This document shows, piece by piece, positions 7,624 through 17,600 of a stretch of 64,000 nucleotides of DNA (within the stretch, counting starts at the first letter, position 1; the number at the start of each line of letters is the position of its first letter). Position numbers and translations under genes: made by a program. The notes beneath the pieces are model-generated. The model searched no databases and was not told the origin of the DNA. It saw only the letters and a list, made by a program, of their open reading frames with translations. The stretch lies in assembly GCA_020848545.1 (NCBI GenBank), contig JADLHZ010000020.1, positions 1 to 64,000 on the forward strand, given 5' to 3'. This stretch comes from Deltaproteobacteria bacterium (GTDB taxonomy: Bacteria; Myxococcota; JADLHZ01).

Positions 7624-10335
7624 ATGTCATACCCTCTTTACATGGGTGCCAAGGCACACAAGACCCTCGTCATCGTCGAATCGCCTACCAAGGCGAAAAC
7701 ATTGAAGAAATTCCTCGGCAAGGAATACATCATCACGGCGTGCATGGGCCACGTGCGCGATTTGCCGCAGTCGGCGAAGGACATCCCGGAGAAGTTCAAG
7801 AAGTTCCCCTGGTCGAAAATCGGGGTCGACGTCGAGAACAACTTCAAGCCGCTCTACCTCGTGCCGAAGACCAAGACGAAGGTGGTGAGCGAGCTGAAGC
7901 GCTTGCTCGAAAACAGCGACGAAGTGCTGCTCGCGACCGACGAGGATCGCGAAGGTGAGTCGATCAGCTGGCACCTCGTCGAGCTGTTGAAGCCGACGGT
8001 GCCGTACAAGCGCATGGTCTTTCACGAGATCACCAAAGAGGCGATCAAGAAGGCCGCGCAAGACACCCGCGAGATCGATCAGAAGCTCGTCAAGGCGCAA
8101 GAGACGCGCCGCGTGCTCGATCGCTTGGTCGGCTACACGCTCTCGCCGCTCTTGTGGACGAAGATCGCGTTCGGGCTCTCGGCCGGCCGCGTGCAGTCGG
8201 TGGCGGTCGAGCTCATCGTGCAGCGCGAGCGTGAGCGCTTGGCGTTCGTCTCGGCGAAGTACTGCGGCCTCGACGCGATCGTCCGCAAGGACGCCAGCCA
8301 CTTTGGCGCGCGCTTGCTCGAGTGGGGCGGCGTGCGTATCGCCACCGGCAAAGACTTCGACGAGACGACCGGCGCCCTCAGCGAGGGCGCCAAGAAGCTG
8401 CGCGTGCTGACCCCCGCTGACGCCGACGCGCTCGCGACGAAGTTGCAGCAGACGTCGTTCGTCGTCGAGAAGATCGAGGAGAAGGCGCAGAAGCGCAATC
8501 CGCTCCCGCCGTTCATCACCTCCACCTTGCAGCAAGAGGCGAATCGCAAGCTCGGCTGGTCGGCGCGCGACACGATGCGCGTGGCCCAAGCGCTCTATGA
8601 ACGCGGTTTCATCACCTACATGCGCACGGACTCGACGCTGCTCTCGACCGAGGCGATCGCCGCGGCGAGAACGAACATCGAAGCGAAGTACGGAAAAGAG
8701 TACCTCTCCGCCGAGCCGCGCCAGTACAAGTCGAAGTCGGCGGGGGCGCAAGAAGCCCACGAAGCGATCCGCCCCGCTGGCACCTCGTTTCAATCGCCCG
8801 AAGACACCGAGCTGCTAGACCGCGAGCTCGCGCTCTACGATCTCATCTGGAAGCGCACGATGGCGACGCAGATGGCCGAGGCCGAGCAGCTCCGCACGAG
8901 CGTGCAGATTTCAGCAGGCGACACGAAGTTCAGCACCAGCGGCTTGCAGATCGTCTTCGCCGGCTACTTGCGCGCCTACGTCGAAGGATCGGACGATCCG
9001 CAAGCGGCGCTCGACGAGCGTGAGACGCTGCTGCCGCCGTTGAAAGAGGGCGACAAGCTACACCTCGACAAGCTCGATCGCACCGATCACGAGACGAAGC
9101 CGCCGGCGCGCTACACCGAAGCGTCGCTCGTCCAGAAGATGGAGAAGGAAGGCATCGGGCGGCCGTCGACCTATGCATCGACGATCGCGACGATCATGGA
9201 TCGCGGCTACGTGGTGAAGGCTGGCAATGCGTTGGTGCCTACGTTCACGGCGTTTGCGGTGACCGAGCTCTTGGAGAAGCACTTCCCGGAGCTCGTCGAT
9301 CTCCGCTTCACGGCAGGGATGGAAGAGTCGCTCGACAAGATCGCCGAAGGGCAGCTCGATTACCTCCCGTACCTGAAGCAGTTCTACCTCGGGCCGAAGG
9401 GGCTGAAGAGCCAGGTCGAAGGCGCCGGCAAGAAGATCGACGGCAATGAAGCGCGCACGGTGAAGCTCGGCAAGCTCACCGAGAGCTTCGGCATCGACAT
9501 CAAGATCGGAAAGTTCGGGCCGTACTTCGTCAAGCCTGGCAACACCGACAACCCCGACGATGACATCCGCGGCTCGATCCCGGAGAGCTTGGCGCCGAGC
9601 GATCTCAACGAAGAGAAAGTCGCGGCGCTCGTCGAGCAGGCGAAGAACGGCCCGACGTCGCTCGGCCTCGACCCGGTGACGAGCCAGAAGGTGTACCTGC
9701 TGAGCGGCCGCTACGGTCCGTACGTGCAGCTCGGCATGCCGCGCGAAGAAAAGCCACCGCCGCCGCCGCCCGTCGTCGAAGAGCCGCCGGCAAAGAAGGG
9801 CGCCAAAGGAAAAAAGGCGAAGAAGAAGAAGGAGCCGAAGCCGAAGAAGCCAGTGATGATCAAGCCGAAGATGGTCGGCTTGCCGAAGGGCGTGACGCCG
9901 GAGATGGTGACGCTCGAGCTGGCGTTGAAGCTCCTGCAGCTGCCGCGCACCCTCGGCTTGCATCCCGAGTCGCAAAAAGCGGTGAAGGCGGGCCTCGGGC
10001 GCTTCGGGCCGTACGTGGTGCACGAAGGCGACTTCCGCTCGCTGAAGAAAGACGACGACGTGCTCGAGGTGAAGTTGGAGCGCGCGCTCGAGCTCTTGGC
10101 GCAGCCGAAGGGCGCCGGTCGCGGTCAGAAGAAGGTCATCAAAGAGCTCGGCACGCCGCCCGGCGCGAACAAGAAGCCGATCCAGCTCATCGAGGGCAAG
10201 TTCGGCCTCTACGTGAGCGACGGCAAGAAGAACGCGACGCTCAAACAAGGCGTGACGCCCGAAGCGCTGACCCTCGAGATGGCGCTCGAGATGCTCGCCG
10301 AAAAGACGGCAAAGGGTGGCCGCCGCAAAGGATAG
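7624..10335 (+). CDS. topA: DNA topoisomerase I without zinc fingers, with Toprim C-terminal repeats
   Basis: This type IA topoisomerase relaxes negative supercoils. The 903-aa protein has the Toprim domain (VIVESPTKAKTL at the start, then the acidic DEDREGE motif), the catalytic Tyr332 in ITYMRTDS, and the conserved GLSAGRVQSVA and GIGRPSTYA motifs. In place of C4 zinc fingers the C-terminus carries repeated modules built on GKFGPYF, GRYGPYVQ, GRFGPYVV and GKFGLYV, matching the Toprim C-terminal repeat family. A Lys-rich linker (residues about 720-750) separates repeats two and three. Start: ATG 7624 is preceded by GAGGG; ATG 7645 (MGAKAHKT) is a possible alternative. Confidence 0.96.
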   Translation: MSYPLYMGAKAHKTLVIVESPTKAKTLKKFLGKEYIITACMGHVRDLPQSAKDIPEKFKKFPWSKIGVDVENNFKPLYLVPKTKTKVVSELKRLLENSDEVLLATDEDREGESISWHLVELLKPTVPYKRMVFHEITKEAIKKAAQDTREIDQKLVKAQETRRVLDRLVGYTLSPLLWTKIAFGLSAGRVQSVAVELIVQRERERLAFVSAKYCGLDAIVRKDASHFGARLLEWGGVRIATGKDFDETTGALSEGAKKLRVLTPADADALATKLQQTSFVVEKIEEKAQKRNPLPPFITSTLQQEANRKLGWSARDTMRVAQALYERGFITYMRTDSTLLSTEAIAAARTNIEAKYGKEYLSAEPRQYKSKSAGAQEAHEAIRPAGTSFQSPEDTELLDRELALYDLIWKRTMATQMAEAEQLRTSVQISAGDTKFSTSGLQIVFAGYLRAYVEGSDDPQAALDERETLLPPLKEGDKLHLDKLDRTDHETKPPARYTEASLVQKMEKEGIGRPSTYASTIATIMDRGYVVKAGNALVPTFTAFAVTELLEKHFPELVDLRFTAGMEESLDKIAEGQLDYLPYLKQFYLGPKGLKSQVEGAGKKIDGNEARTVKLGKLTESFGIDIKIGKFGPYFVKPGNTDNPDDDIRGSIPESLAPSDLNEEKVAALVEQAKNGPTSLGLDPVTSQKVYLLSGRYGPYVQLGMPREEKPPPPPPVVEEPPAKKGAKGKKAKKKKEPKPKKPVMIKPKMVGLPKGVTPEMVTLELALKLLQLPRTLGLHPESQKAVKAGLGRFGPYVVHEGDFRSLKKDDDVLEVKLERALELLAQPKGAGRGQKKVIKELGTPPGANKKPIQLIEGKFGLYVSDGKKNATLKQGVTPEALTLEMALEMLAEKTAKGGRRKG

Positions 10336-10344
10336 TGACGTCCG

Positions 10345-11796
10345 GTGGTGAAGGCCGTCTTCCTCGCATCAGCGATCGTCGCCTTCGCCGCGACCGCTTC
10401 GGCGCAAACGCTGCCGCCGCCCGGCACCTTGCAGGCGAGCTCGCTGCTCAATTTTTCTCCGACCTTCGGCGCGCATGGCTGGTTCAGCCGCGAGTACGCC
10501 ATCGTCGGCAAGCACATCGAGCCGAACGCGGCGCTGTGGATCTCGTACGCGCGCGCGCCGCTCGTGCGCTTCGTGAACAACCAGCTCGCCGACGAGACGG
10601 TGGCGCATCAGCTGCAGTTCGACGCCGTCGGGGCGCTGTCGATCTTCGAGATCTTGGAGATCGGCGTCGGCGTGCCGTTCGTGCCCTTTCAGAGCGGCGC
10701 CGGGCTGCCGCTGACGACGCTGGCGATCGCGCGCGCGTTGAACGCCGGCGCGTTCGGCGATCTCCGCCTGCAAGGGAAGGTCTCGTTCTTCAACAGCGAG
10801 TACGTGCACCTCGGCGCCGCCGCGTTGATCACGTTCCCAACCGGCGACGAGAGCAACTTCGCTGGTGAGCAGACGGTGACCGGCGTGCCGCGCTTGCTCG
10901 CCACCTTCACGCTTGCGGACAGCAGGCTCGTCTTGAGCCTCGACGCCGGCGTGCGCCTGCGCGGAGCGGCGGTCTTCGGCGAGATCACGCTCGGCCACGA
11001 GCTCTTGTTCGGCACGAGCATCGCGTATGAGATCCTGAAGAACCGCTTGTTCGCGGGCGTCGAATTCTACGGCGCCGCCGGCTTTCGCTTTCAATCGTTG
11101 GTCGAGACGCCGATCGAAGGCAGCGCCGGCGTCAAGCTGCGCTTGGGACCGATCGTGATCTCGCTCGGCGCCGGCACCGGCCTCACCTCGGGCTACGGGG
11201 CGCCGCGCTACCGCGTCCTCGCCGGCGTCAGCTACGCGCCGAGCGAAGACACTTCGCGACCCGCAGAGCCCGAGCCACGGCCGGTCGACGTCATCTTGAT
11301 GCCCGCGACGAGCCAGCCCGTCGTCGTCGCCGCCGAGCCGCCGCTGCGCGAGATCAAGGTGGAGATCACGCGCCAGAAGATCGCGATCTCGGACAAGGTG
11401 TACTTCAAGCTCGACTCCGACGAGATCGATCCCGTGTCGTTTCCGCTCCTCGACAAGGTGGCCGAGGTGATGGTGAAGACGCCGCGCTTGCGCCTGGTAC
11501 GCGTCGAAGGGCACACCGACAACGTCGGCAGCGACAAGTACAACAAGAAGCTCTCGGATCGGCGCTCGCGCTCGGTGATGCGCTACCTCGTCAAGCAGGG
11601 CGTCGCGGCGAACCGGCTCATCCACCACGGCTACGGCGAGAAGAAGCCCAAGATGTCGAACATGACGTCGAAGGGCCGGGCGGTCAATCGCCGCGTCGAG
11701 TTCGTCATCGTGAAGCAGACCTTCGAGGCGAACGAGGTCATTCCGGTGGCGCCGTCGTTTGACGAGAACGCAGTCGGCACCGACGAACGACGCTGA
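10345..11796 (+). CDS. OmpA-family outer-membrane protein, beta-barrel plus peptidoglycan-binding domain
   Basis: The 483-aa protein begins with a signal peptide (VKAVFLASAIVAFAATASAQ, cleavage likely at ASA-Q). Residues about 20-300 alternate short amphipathic strands as in a beta-barrel. Residues about 350-475 are an OmpA-like domain: VYFKLDSDEIDPVSFPLL, then VEGHTDNVGSDKYNKKLSDRRSRSV, containing the Asp and Arg used for diaminopimelate binding. It should link the outer membrane to peptidoglycan. The start is GTG (10345 or 10348), 9 bases after topA, so topA and this gene may be co-transcribed. Its last 59 bases overlap the end of the convergent cysteine-rich protein gene. Confidence 0.88.
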   Translation: MVKAVFLASAIVAFAATASAQTLPPPGTLQASSLLNFSPTFGAHGWFSREYAIVGKHIEPNAALWISYARAPLVRFVNNQLADETVAHQLQFDAVGALSIFEILEIGVGVPFVPFQSGAGLPLTTLAIARALNAGAFGDLRLQGKVSFFNSEYVHLGAAALITFPTGDESNFAGEQTVTGVPRLLATFTLADSRLVLSLDAGVRLRGAAVFGEITLGHELLFGTSIAYEILKNRLFAGVEFYGAAGFRFQSLVETPIEGSAGVKLRLGPIVISLGAGTGLTSGYGAPRYRVLAGVSYAPSEDTSRPAEPEPRPVDVILMPATSQPVVVAAEPPLREIKVEITRQKIAISDKVYFKLDSDEIDPVSFPLLDKVAEVMVKTPRLRLVRVEGHTDNVGSDKYNKKLSDRRSRSVMRYLVKQGVAANRLIHHGYGEKKPKMSNMTSKGRAVNRRVEFVIVKQTFEANEVIPVAPSFDENAVGTDERR

Positions 11797-14518
11797 AGAA
11801 GGCGAGCGCGACGAGCCACGCGTCGGCGCCGCCGCTCGAGCACGTCAACGCGCCGCCCGAGAAGCGCGAGGTTTGCACCGTCGGATTGCCGCTGCGCGGA
11901 GCGTCGACGCCGTCCGCCGGTGTCGGCGTCGGAGCCGCGGCGCCGACGGCTTCGGTCGCTGTCTGTTCGCTGGCCGGCGCGGCGCCGACTTCGAGATCGT
12001 TCGCGCACAAGGCGTCGGCGGCGGCGCCGGGGGCGTCCTTCGCGTCGAAGCACAAGGTGAGCCCTTGCATCGCCGAGCCCACGGTCAGCGGCGCCGAGAA
12101 CACCACGCCGGCGGCGAAGTCGTTCGCGATGCCTTCGGGCCGCACGTAGGCTGTGGCGATCACGTCCGAGCCCTTCGACAGCGTGGCGATCAACGTGCGC
12201 GTCTTCGGCGCGTGGCCGTCGGGATCGGCGAAGGTGACGCCGACGTCGAAGGGCACTCCGGCGGTCGCGACCGGCGGCAGGCGCATCGTGCGCAGCACCG
12301 GCTTCTGGTTCGTCGGACAGGCCGGCGCCCAGTTGCAGCCGGGGGCGTTGCTCGGGTTGCAGTCCGTCGGGTTCGTGATCGACGCGCAGCTGAAGCCCGC
12401 GCCGACGCATGACGGCGACGTCGTCCACACGCAGCCGTGGCCGGCGCTCTGCTCGGCCTGGCAGCTCGCCGAGCCGAGCGTGGAGCAGTCGAGGCCGCCG
12501 TTCAACGTCGCGCACTGAGCGGCGACGCTCGTGCAGTACGGCTGATTACAGACGCCGGTGTTGGTGTAGTTGCTCGCGCAGTCGTAGTTGACGCCCGGCG
12601 TGTTCGCGCAGCCGGCGTTGACGCCCACGCAGTACTTGCTCGGGCAGGCGCCGACCGCGCAGCCGACGTAGGGAGAACAGGTCCCACGCGTGTTCCATAC
12701 GCAGGCATTGTTGTTGGACGCGCTCTCGCACGCTTGGCGATCACTGCCGTACGCGTTGCACCCGCCGCCGCTGCAACCGTACGAATACGAGCAGTTCGCG
12801 TAGGCCATGCGGCAGCCGTAGTCCGGATCGCCCGCGCGCTGGCACGGAGGGGATCCAAAGCAGCTCCCGGTGCAGCCGGCGACGCCGCGCATGCACTCGT
12901 CGACGGTGCAGCTCCTGAACGGATCGCACGACGGCTGCGTGCACGACGGCACCTTCGGGCAGCCGTCTTTGACGCACTCGCGCGCGGGCTCGCAGCCGAA
13001 CTCGGGGGGCAAGCAGTCGCCGGCGCCCGTGTAGTCGCAGGGCGCCGTCGCCCCTTTGCTGCCGCAGCCGAGGTACTCGAGCGGTTGCTTCGGGGTGCAG
13101 GTGTACTCGTAGCCGATCCAATTGCACTTCATCTCTTGGCACTTCGTTAAGTCGACGTCGGTCGGGGTGCCGTTGCAGCTGCAGCCCGGCCCGGTGAGCT
13201 TCGCGTCGCCGTCGCACCCCTGGCGCTGAGCACAAAAGCGGCGCGCTTCGTCGATCGAGTTGGCGCGCAGTTGGTCGTTCTCGCACGCGTTGAGCGGCGT
13301 GCAGCCGACCTTGCGACACTCGACCTCGTCCCGGACCGGCGCGCGCTCGCAAACGAAGGTGCCCGGACAGTAGTTCCCCTTGCAGTCGTTTCGGCCGCAC
13401 TCGCAGTTCGGGTAGCTGCCGCCGCACGCAACGGCGCCCGAGCAGCTGCTGCCGCAGTCCTGCGTTGGGCACTTGTCGTAGGCGTACGACGTGCAGCCGA
13501 TGTTCGTGTTGCTGCACGACGCGCTGCCGGTGCAATTCGCCGGCGTCGGCTGCGCGCACGGCGGCGTGGCGCCGCTGACCTGGCACGATCCGCCGCTGCA
13601 ATAGCTCGTGTCGCTCCACACACAGCCGGCGCCGTCGCACGCGGCGAAGGTGCCGAAAGAGCAAGCACCGCCGCGCGTGTTGCACGAGGCCGGCGTGTAC
13701 GTGCAGTTGTTCGCTTGGCACGTGCCGTTGCCGTACGAGCCGCAGGTCACCGGGTAAAATTGATCGCAGCGCGCCGCCGTCGGTGTGCAGCCGTGGCCGG
13801 CCGAGCAGCTCGGCGAGCCGGCGCTGAAGCTCGAGCACGCGACGTGAGCGCCGCCGCAGCCACCGTTGAGCGCCCACGAGCAGCCCATGTTCGCGCGCGC
13901 GTTGCACGCCGTCTGTGTCGTGTTTGCCGAGCAGGATTGCGCGGCGCCGAGACAGCCCGTCGGGCAGGCGGTCGTGTCGACGGTGAGGTTGAAGCTGCTC
14001 AGCGTCGCGCCGGCGTTGCCGTCTCCGAGCGTGACGGTGCTCGAGCCCGCCGTGTTCGTGTCGCCCACGCCCTCCGGGCCGACGAGCGCGATCGTGAGCG
14101 TGTCGCCGGCGTGCTTTCGGCTGAGCGCGAGGAGGTCGAGCGACACAGATTGGCCCTGCGCGATCGCGACCGCGGCGCCGTCGGTCAAAGGCCACGCCGC
14201 GGCGGCGAGGTCGGCAGGAGGACCGATGGTCGCGTGGACCATCAGCGGATAGGCGCCTGCGACCGCGCCGACCGAGAAGTTGAGCACGGCGCTGTTGACC
14301 GTCTGGACCTGCGCCAGCGCGGCGGCGTCGAACGAGATGAAGACGGCGTTTGGCTTGCCTTGCTTCGATGAGATCACGATCGCTGACGGGCCTGCCCCGC
14401 TCGTGAGCGCGCTGCTCTCGGAAACGTTCGCCTCGATTTTGGGGATCGGAGCCGTCCGTGGCGTGCAGGACAGCAAGAGCACGGTCGCAAGGCGGGTGCG
14501 TGTCAAAGCCACCATCAC
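11738..14518 (-). CDS. Giant cysteine-rich surface lipoprotein with MYXO-CTERM-like tail
   Basis: The 926-aa protein starts with a lipoprotein-type signal (ATVLLLSC, Cys18). After a beta-rich domain (residues about 30-185) comes a region of about 500 residues with several dozen Cys. It contains repeated C-x-x-x-T...GCxW modules such as NMGCSWALNGGC, GAGCVWSDTSYC, NNACVWNTRGTC, GHGCVWTTSPSC and APGCNWAPAC. A C-terminal domain (PVLRTMRLPPVATAGVPFDV...) is followed by TCSSGGADAWLVALAFFSVVRRCRLRSR: a Cys, one hydrophobic span and an Arg cluster, the plan of MYXO-CTERM sorting signals. Both ends therefore suggest lipidation or surface sorting. Convergent 59-base overlap with the OmpA-type gene covers the Arg-rich tail. 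Function unknown. Confidence 0.82.
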   Translation of the reverse strand: MMVALTRTRLATVLLLSCTPRTAPIPKIEANVSESSALTSGAGPSAIVISSKQGKPNAVFISFDAAALAQVQTVNSAVLNFSVGAVAGAYPLMVHATIGPPADLAAAAWPLTDGAAVAIAQGQSVSLDLLALSRKHAGDTLTIALVGPEGVGDTNTAGSSTVTLGDGNAGATLSSFNLTVDTTACPTGCLGAAQSCSANTTQTACNARANMGCSWALNGGCGGAHVACSSFSAGSPSCSAGHGCTPTAARCDQFYPVTCGSYGNGTCQANNCTYTPASCNTRGGACSFGTFAACDGAGCVWSDTSYCSGGSCQVSGATPPCAQPTPANCTGSASCSNTNIGCTSYAYDKCPTQDCGSSCSGAVACGGSYPNCECGRNDCKGNYCPGTFVCERAPVRDEVECRKVGCTPLNACENDQLRANSIDEARRFCAQRQGCDGDAKLTGPGCSCNGTPTDVDLTKCQEMKCNWIGYEYTCTPKQPLEYLGCGSKGATAPCDYTGAGDCLPPEFGCEPARECVKDGCPKVPSCTQPSCDPFRSCTVDECMRGVAGCTGSCFGSPPCQRAGDPDYGCRMAYANCSYSYGCSGGGCNAYGSDRQACESASNNNACVWNTRGTCSPYVGCAVGACPSKYCVGVNAGCANTPGVNYDCASNYTNTGVCNQPYCTSVAAQCATLNGGLDCSTLGSASCQAEQSAGHGCVWTTSPSCVGAGFSCASITNPTDCNPSNAPGCNWAPACPTNQKPVLRTMRLPPVATAGVPFDVGVTFADPDGHAPKTRTLIATLSKGSDVIATAYVRPEGIANDFAAGVVFSAPLTVGSAMQGLTLCFDAKDAPGAAADALCANDLEVGAAPASEQTATEAVGAAAPTPTPADGVDAPRSGNPTVQTSRFSGGALTCSSGGADAWLVALAFFSVVRRCRLRSRQTTAPPE

Positions 14519-14592
14519 TAAAGCCTAGCGGGAATTGCGAAATTGCGCTGCTCAAAGATCCTCGCAAAGGCTCAACACGAGGGGTTTCGCCT

Positions 14593-14600
14593 CCGATAAC
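14593..14600 (+). promoter_or_regulatory. CCGATAAC element 8 bases before a start codon
   Basis: CCGATAAC lies in a context (GCCTCCGATAACGCG) almost identical to that before the protease gene at 31523 (GCCCCCGATAACACG). GATAAC could be a -10 box; with only 8 bases to the ATG the transcript would be almost leaderless. No clear Shine-Dalgarno sequence is seen before this ATG. Confidence 0.4.
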
Positions 14601-14608
14601 GCGCTCAG

Positions 14609-17600
14609 ATGTTGGGCGTCGACCCCGGGATCATACGCATCATCGAACGGGAGCGCTTGGGCGAGCGCGTCAAGCAGGCGCGCGTGTATGCGCCGATGAA
14701 GGCCGATGAGGTCATTTGGCGGCTCTCGGGCGGCCAGCGCCTCGGCGAATACCTCCTGCAGCGGATGAGCGACCCGCGCTTCTTCATGACGTTCTGGTGG
14801 TCGAACGTCGAACGGCCGACGACCGCGGAAGAGGCGTTGGCGATGATGGCGCACAAGATCGCGCAAGACGTGGGCTACCAGCCTGGCGCTGTGTGCGATG
14901 TGCCGGCCCTGCGCCGCTATCAGGCGCACTTCGACGACGAGCTCGAGCACCTCGTCTGGGAAGCGCTGCACAGCGATCCGAACGAAGGTGCGGCGCGCAA
15001 GATGCGCGATCACCTCTGCCGCTTCGACGACTTCCGCAAGATGAAGTTCGCCAATCAAGCGAAGCTCTCTCCGGCGGCGTCGGCCCCCGCGGAGTTTCGT
15101 ACGAAGGACGTGGTCGAAGCTCGCGCGGCTGCGCCCGCGTTCCTCACGCCGAAGTCGGCGTCGGTCGCCGAGCTACGCGCGGCCCAGGCGCACATCCCGA
15201 ACGCCGCCTTGTTCGATGCGCTCTCGTACGACGCCACGGCGCTGCGGCCGCTCGTCCGCGCGTTGGTCGAGCGGCACAGAGAGCCCTGGCGCCTCTCGCG
15301 TGAGCGCATCGAGCTCACCCCCGACGAGCAGCGCGACGATGACATGGCCACGCTCTGCCTCCTGCTCAGGGACTTCTACCGCGGCGACAAGATCGACCTC
15401 GCGGCCTTCGCCCATTGCTACGATCGCGAAGGCGAGAAGATCGCGGCGTTGCTCCACGCGCGATCAGCCGAGCCGCCGCCGGCGATCCCGAGCTACGACG
15501 CGATGGCCGGCATCGTGCGCATGATCTGCCGCCGCGTGCCCGGGTCGGAGAAGAAGGCGATCGTCGACGCGCTCGTCCGCAACGATCGGCTGATCCCGAA
15601 GCGCGTCGCTTGCCTGGATCGGGTGGCCGTCGAGGTCGAGCGCGATCGGCTGCGCGGCGAGCGGATGATCGCGGTGCAGCACTTGTTCCCGACTTACGTG
15701 CCACTGGTCGAGGCGCTCGCCGACAAGGGCATGCGCTTCGAGGACATGCACATCTTGGGCACGCCCTACGCGTCGAACCCGCTCGTCGTCACCTACTTGC
15801 GCGACGTGCTCGGTGCGCACTGCGAGCCCGGCGTCGATCGCGGCGGCAACACGCGTGACTTCGAAGAGAGCCGCGTCGAGCACGTACAGCGCTTCGTCTC
15901 CGGCGTGTGCGAACGCGTCGCCGATCGGCCGGGACAACGTTGGGTCGTCGTGGATGACGGCGGCATGCTCACCCAGTGCATCAACGGCTACCGCGAGATG
16001 ACGCCGGAAGCGCAAGCGGCGATCCAGCGCACCTTTGATCCGAAGCGCCTGCGCGGCGTCGAGCAGACGACCCGCGGCATGACCGAGATGGCGAAGATGA
16101 CGCTGCCGTACTCGGTCGTGGCGGTGGCGACGGCGTGGGCGAAGAAGGATCTCGGCGAAGGCCAGGTGATCGGCTGGGCGCTGACCGAGGCGTTCTTGCG
16201 CGAGCTGAAGCAGACGAACGCCGCCGAGTGCAAGCGCGTCGCGATCGTCAGCGCCGGCTCGGTGGGGCTCGCGTTCGCGGAGCACATGCGCGAGGCGGGC
16301 TACGAAGTGACGCTGGTCGATCGCGATCCGGACAAGCTCGCCGCGGCGCGGGCGCGCGGCTTCGCTGTCGCCGATGAGGTCGAGAAGATCGTCGGCGACG
16401 TCGACGCCGTGCTCGGGGCCACCGGCAAGACTTCGCTCTCGGGCGAGACGCTCAAGAACTTTCGCGGCGTCATCGGCCAAGGCTCGAGCGCCGCCATCGA
16501 GTTCGACGAGCAACAACTGCGGGCGTACAACCCGAGCTTGCAGGTGTTGAACCGCGGCCGGCCGATGAACTTTCACGGCGATGGCCACGAGAACCTGAGC
16601 GCGGCGCAGATCGGGCTGACCCGCGCGCTGATGTTCGCGGCGATCGTACAGCCGAAGGGCGCGGCAGGCGTGCAGGATCTCGGCGACGGGCTGCAGCGCA
16701 TCGCGTACGATCACTGGAAGGCGAACAAAGGCGACGCGGTCACCAAGATCAGCGCGCGGCCGGCGCCCCCGCGCCCGGATCTCTACGGCCGCGCCACGCA
16801 CAAAGAGTGGATGACCTACCTGCGCAACCTGCCGGCCGGCGTGGTCCCGCGCGTGAACGACGCCCTCGCGCGGCCGGGCCTCTACTGCTTCGAAGAGCCG
16901 AAGGGGCGCTTCCGCCTCGTCGACACCCGCGTCGGCGACGCCGTCAGCATCGACGCGCCGTTCACGCGGCTGCCGGATCAATTGATCGACGCCGGCACAC
17001 GCTCGCAGCCGCGGGCGTTCATGGCGTTGTCGCGCACGAAAGAGGGCACCAGCGTGCGCGCGATGATCATGCGCGGCGATGCGATCGAGTATCTGCCGGT
17101 CGCCGAGACGAAGGGCCTCGCCACGAGCTTGCGCCTCGACTTCGGCGAAGAAGGCGACCCGACCGAGCGCTCGCTCGTCGGCTACGCGTTCGACATGGGC
17201 GAAGTGCTTCGCGTCTATCCGCCAGGCCAGTGGAGCAACCCGGTGACGGTGAAGAAAGCGTCGCTCGCCGACAGCGTTTTCCTGTGGCCGAAAGAAGGGG
17301 TCTTCATGCAGATCGAGCGCGCGAGCGGGAAGACGCACGTGCTGCTCGCGCAAGAAGAGGATCCAGAGCCGATCGCGCGCTTCGCGTCGCTCGTGTCTGT
17401 GGACGGCGTCACGGTCGCCATCGGGACGCTGCCCGAGCTGCGCTTCGTCGTCGGCAAGGATGCGTCGGGCGCCGTCGTGCTCGTGCCGGCCGCTAAAGTG
17501 CGCGGCACCTACTATCGAGAGCCCAAGCCGATCGTGCTGCCGAAGGGCGCGGTGTTTCGCGACGTGAAGAAGCTCTCGTGGTGCGACGTGCAGATCGCGT

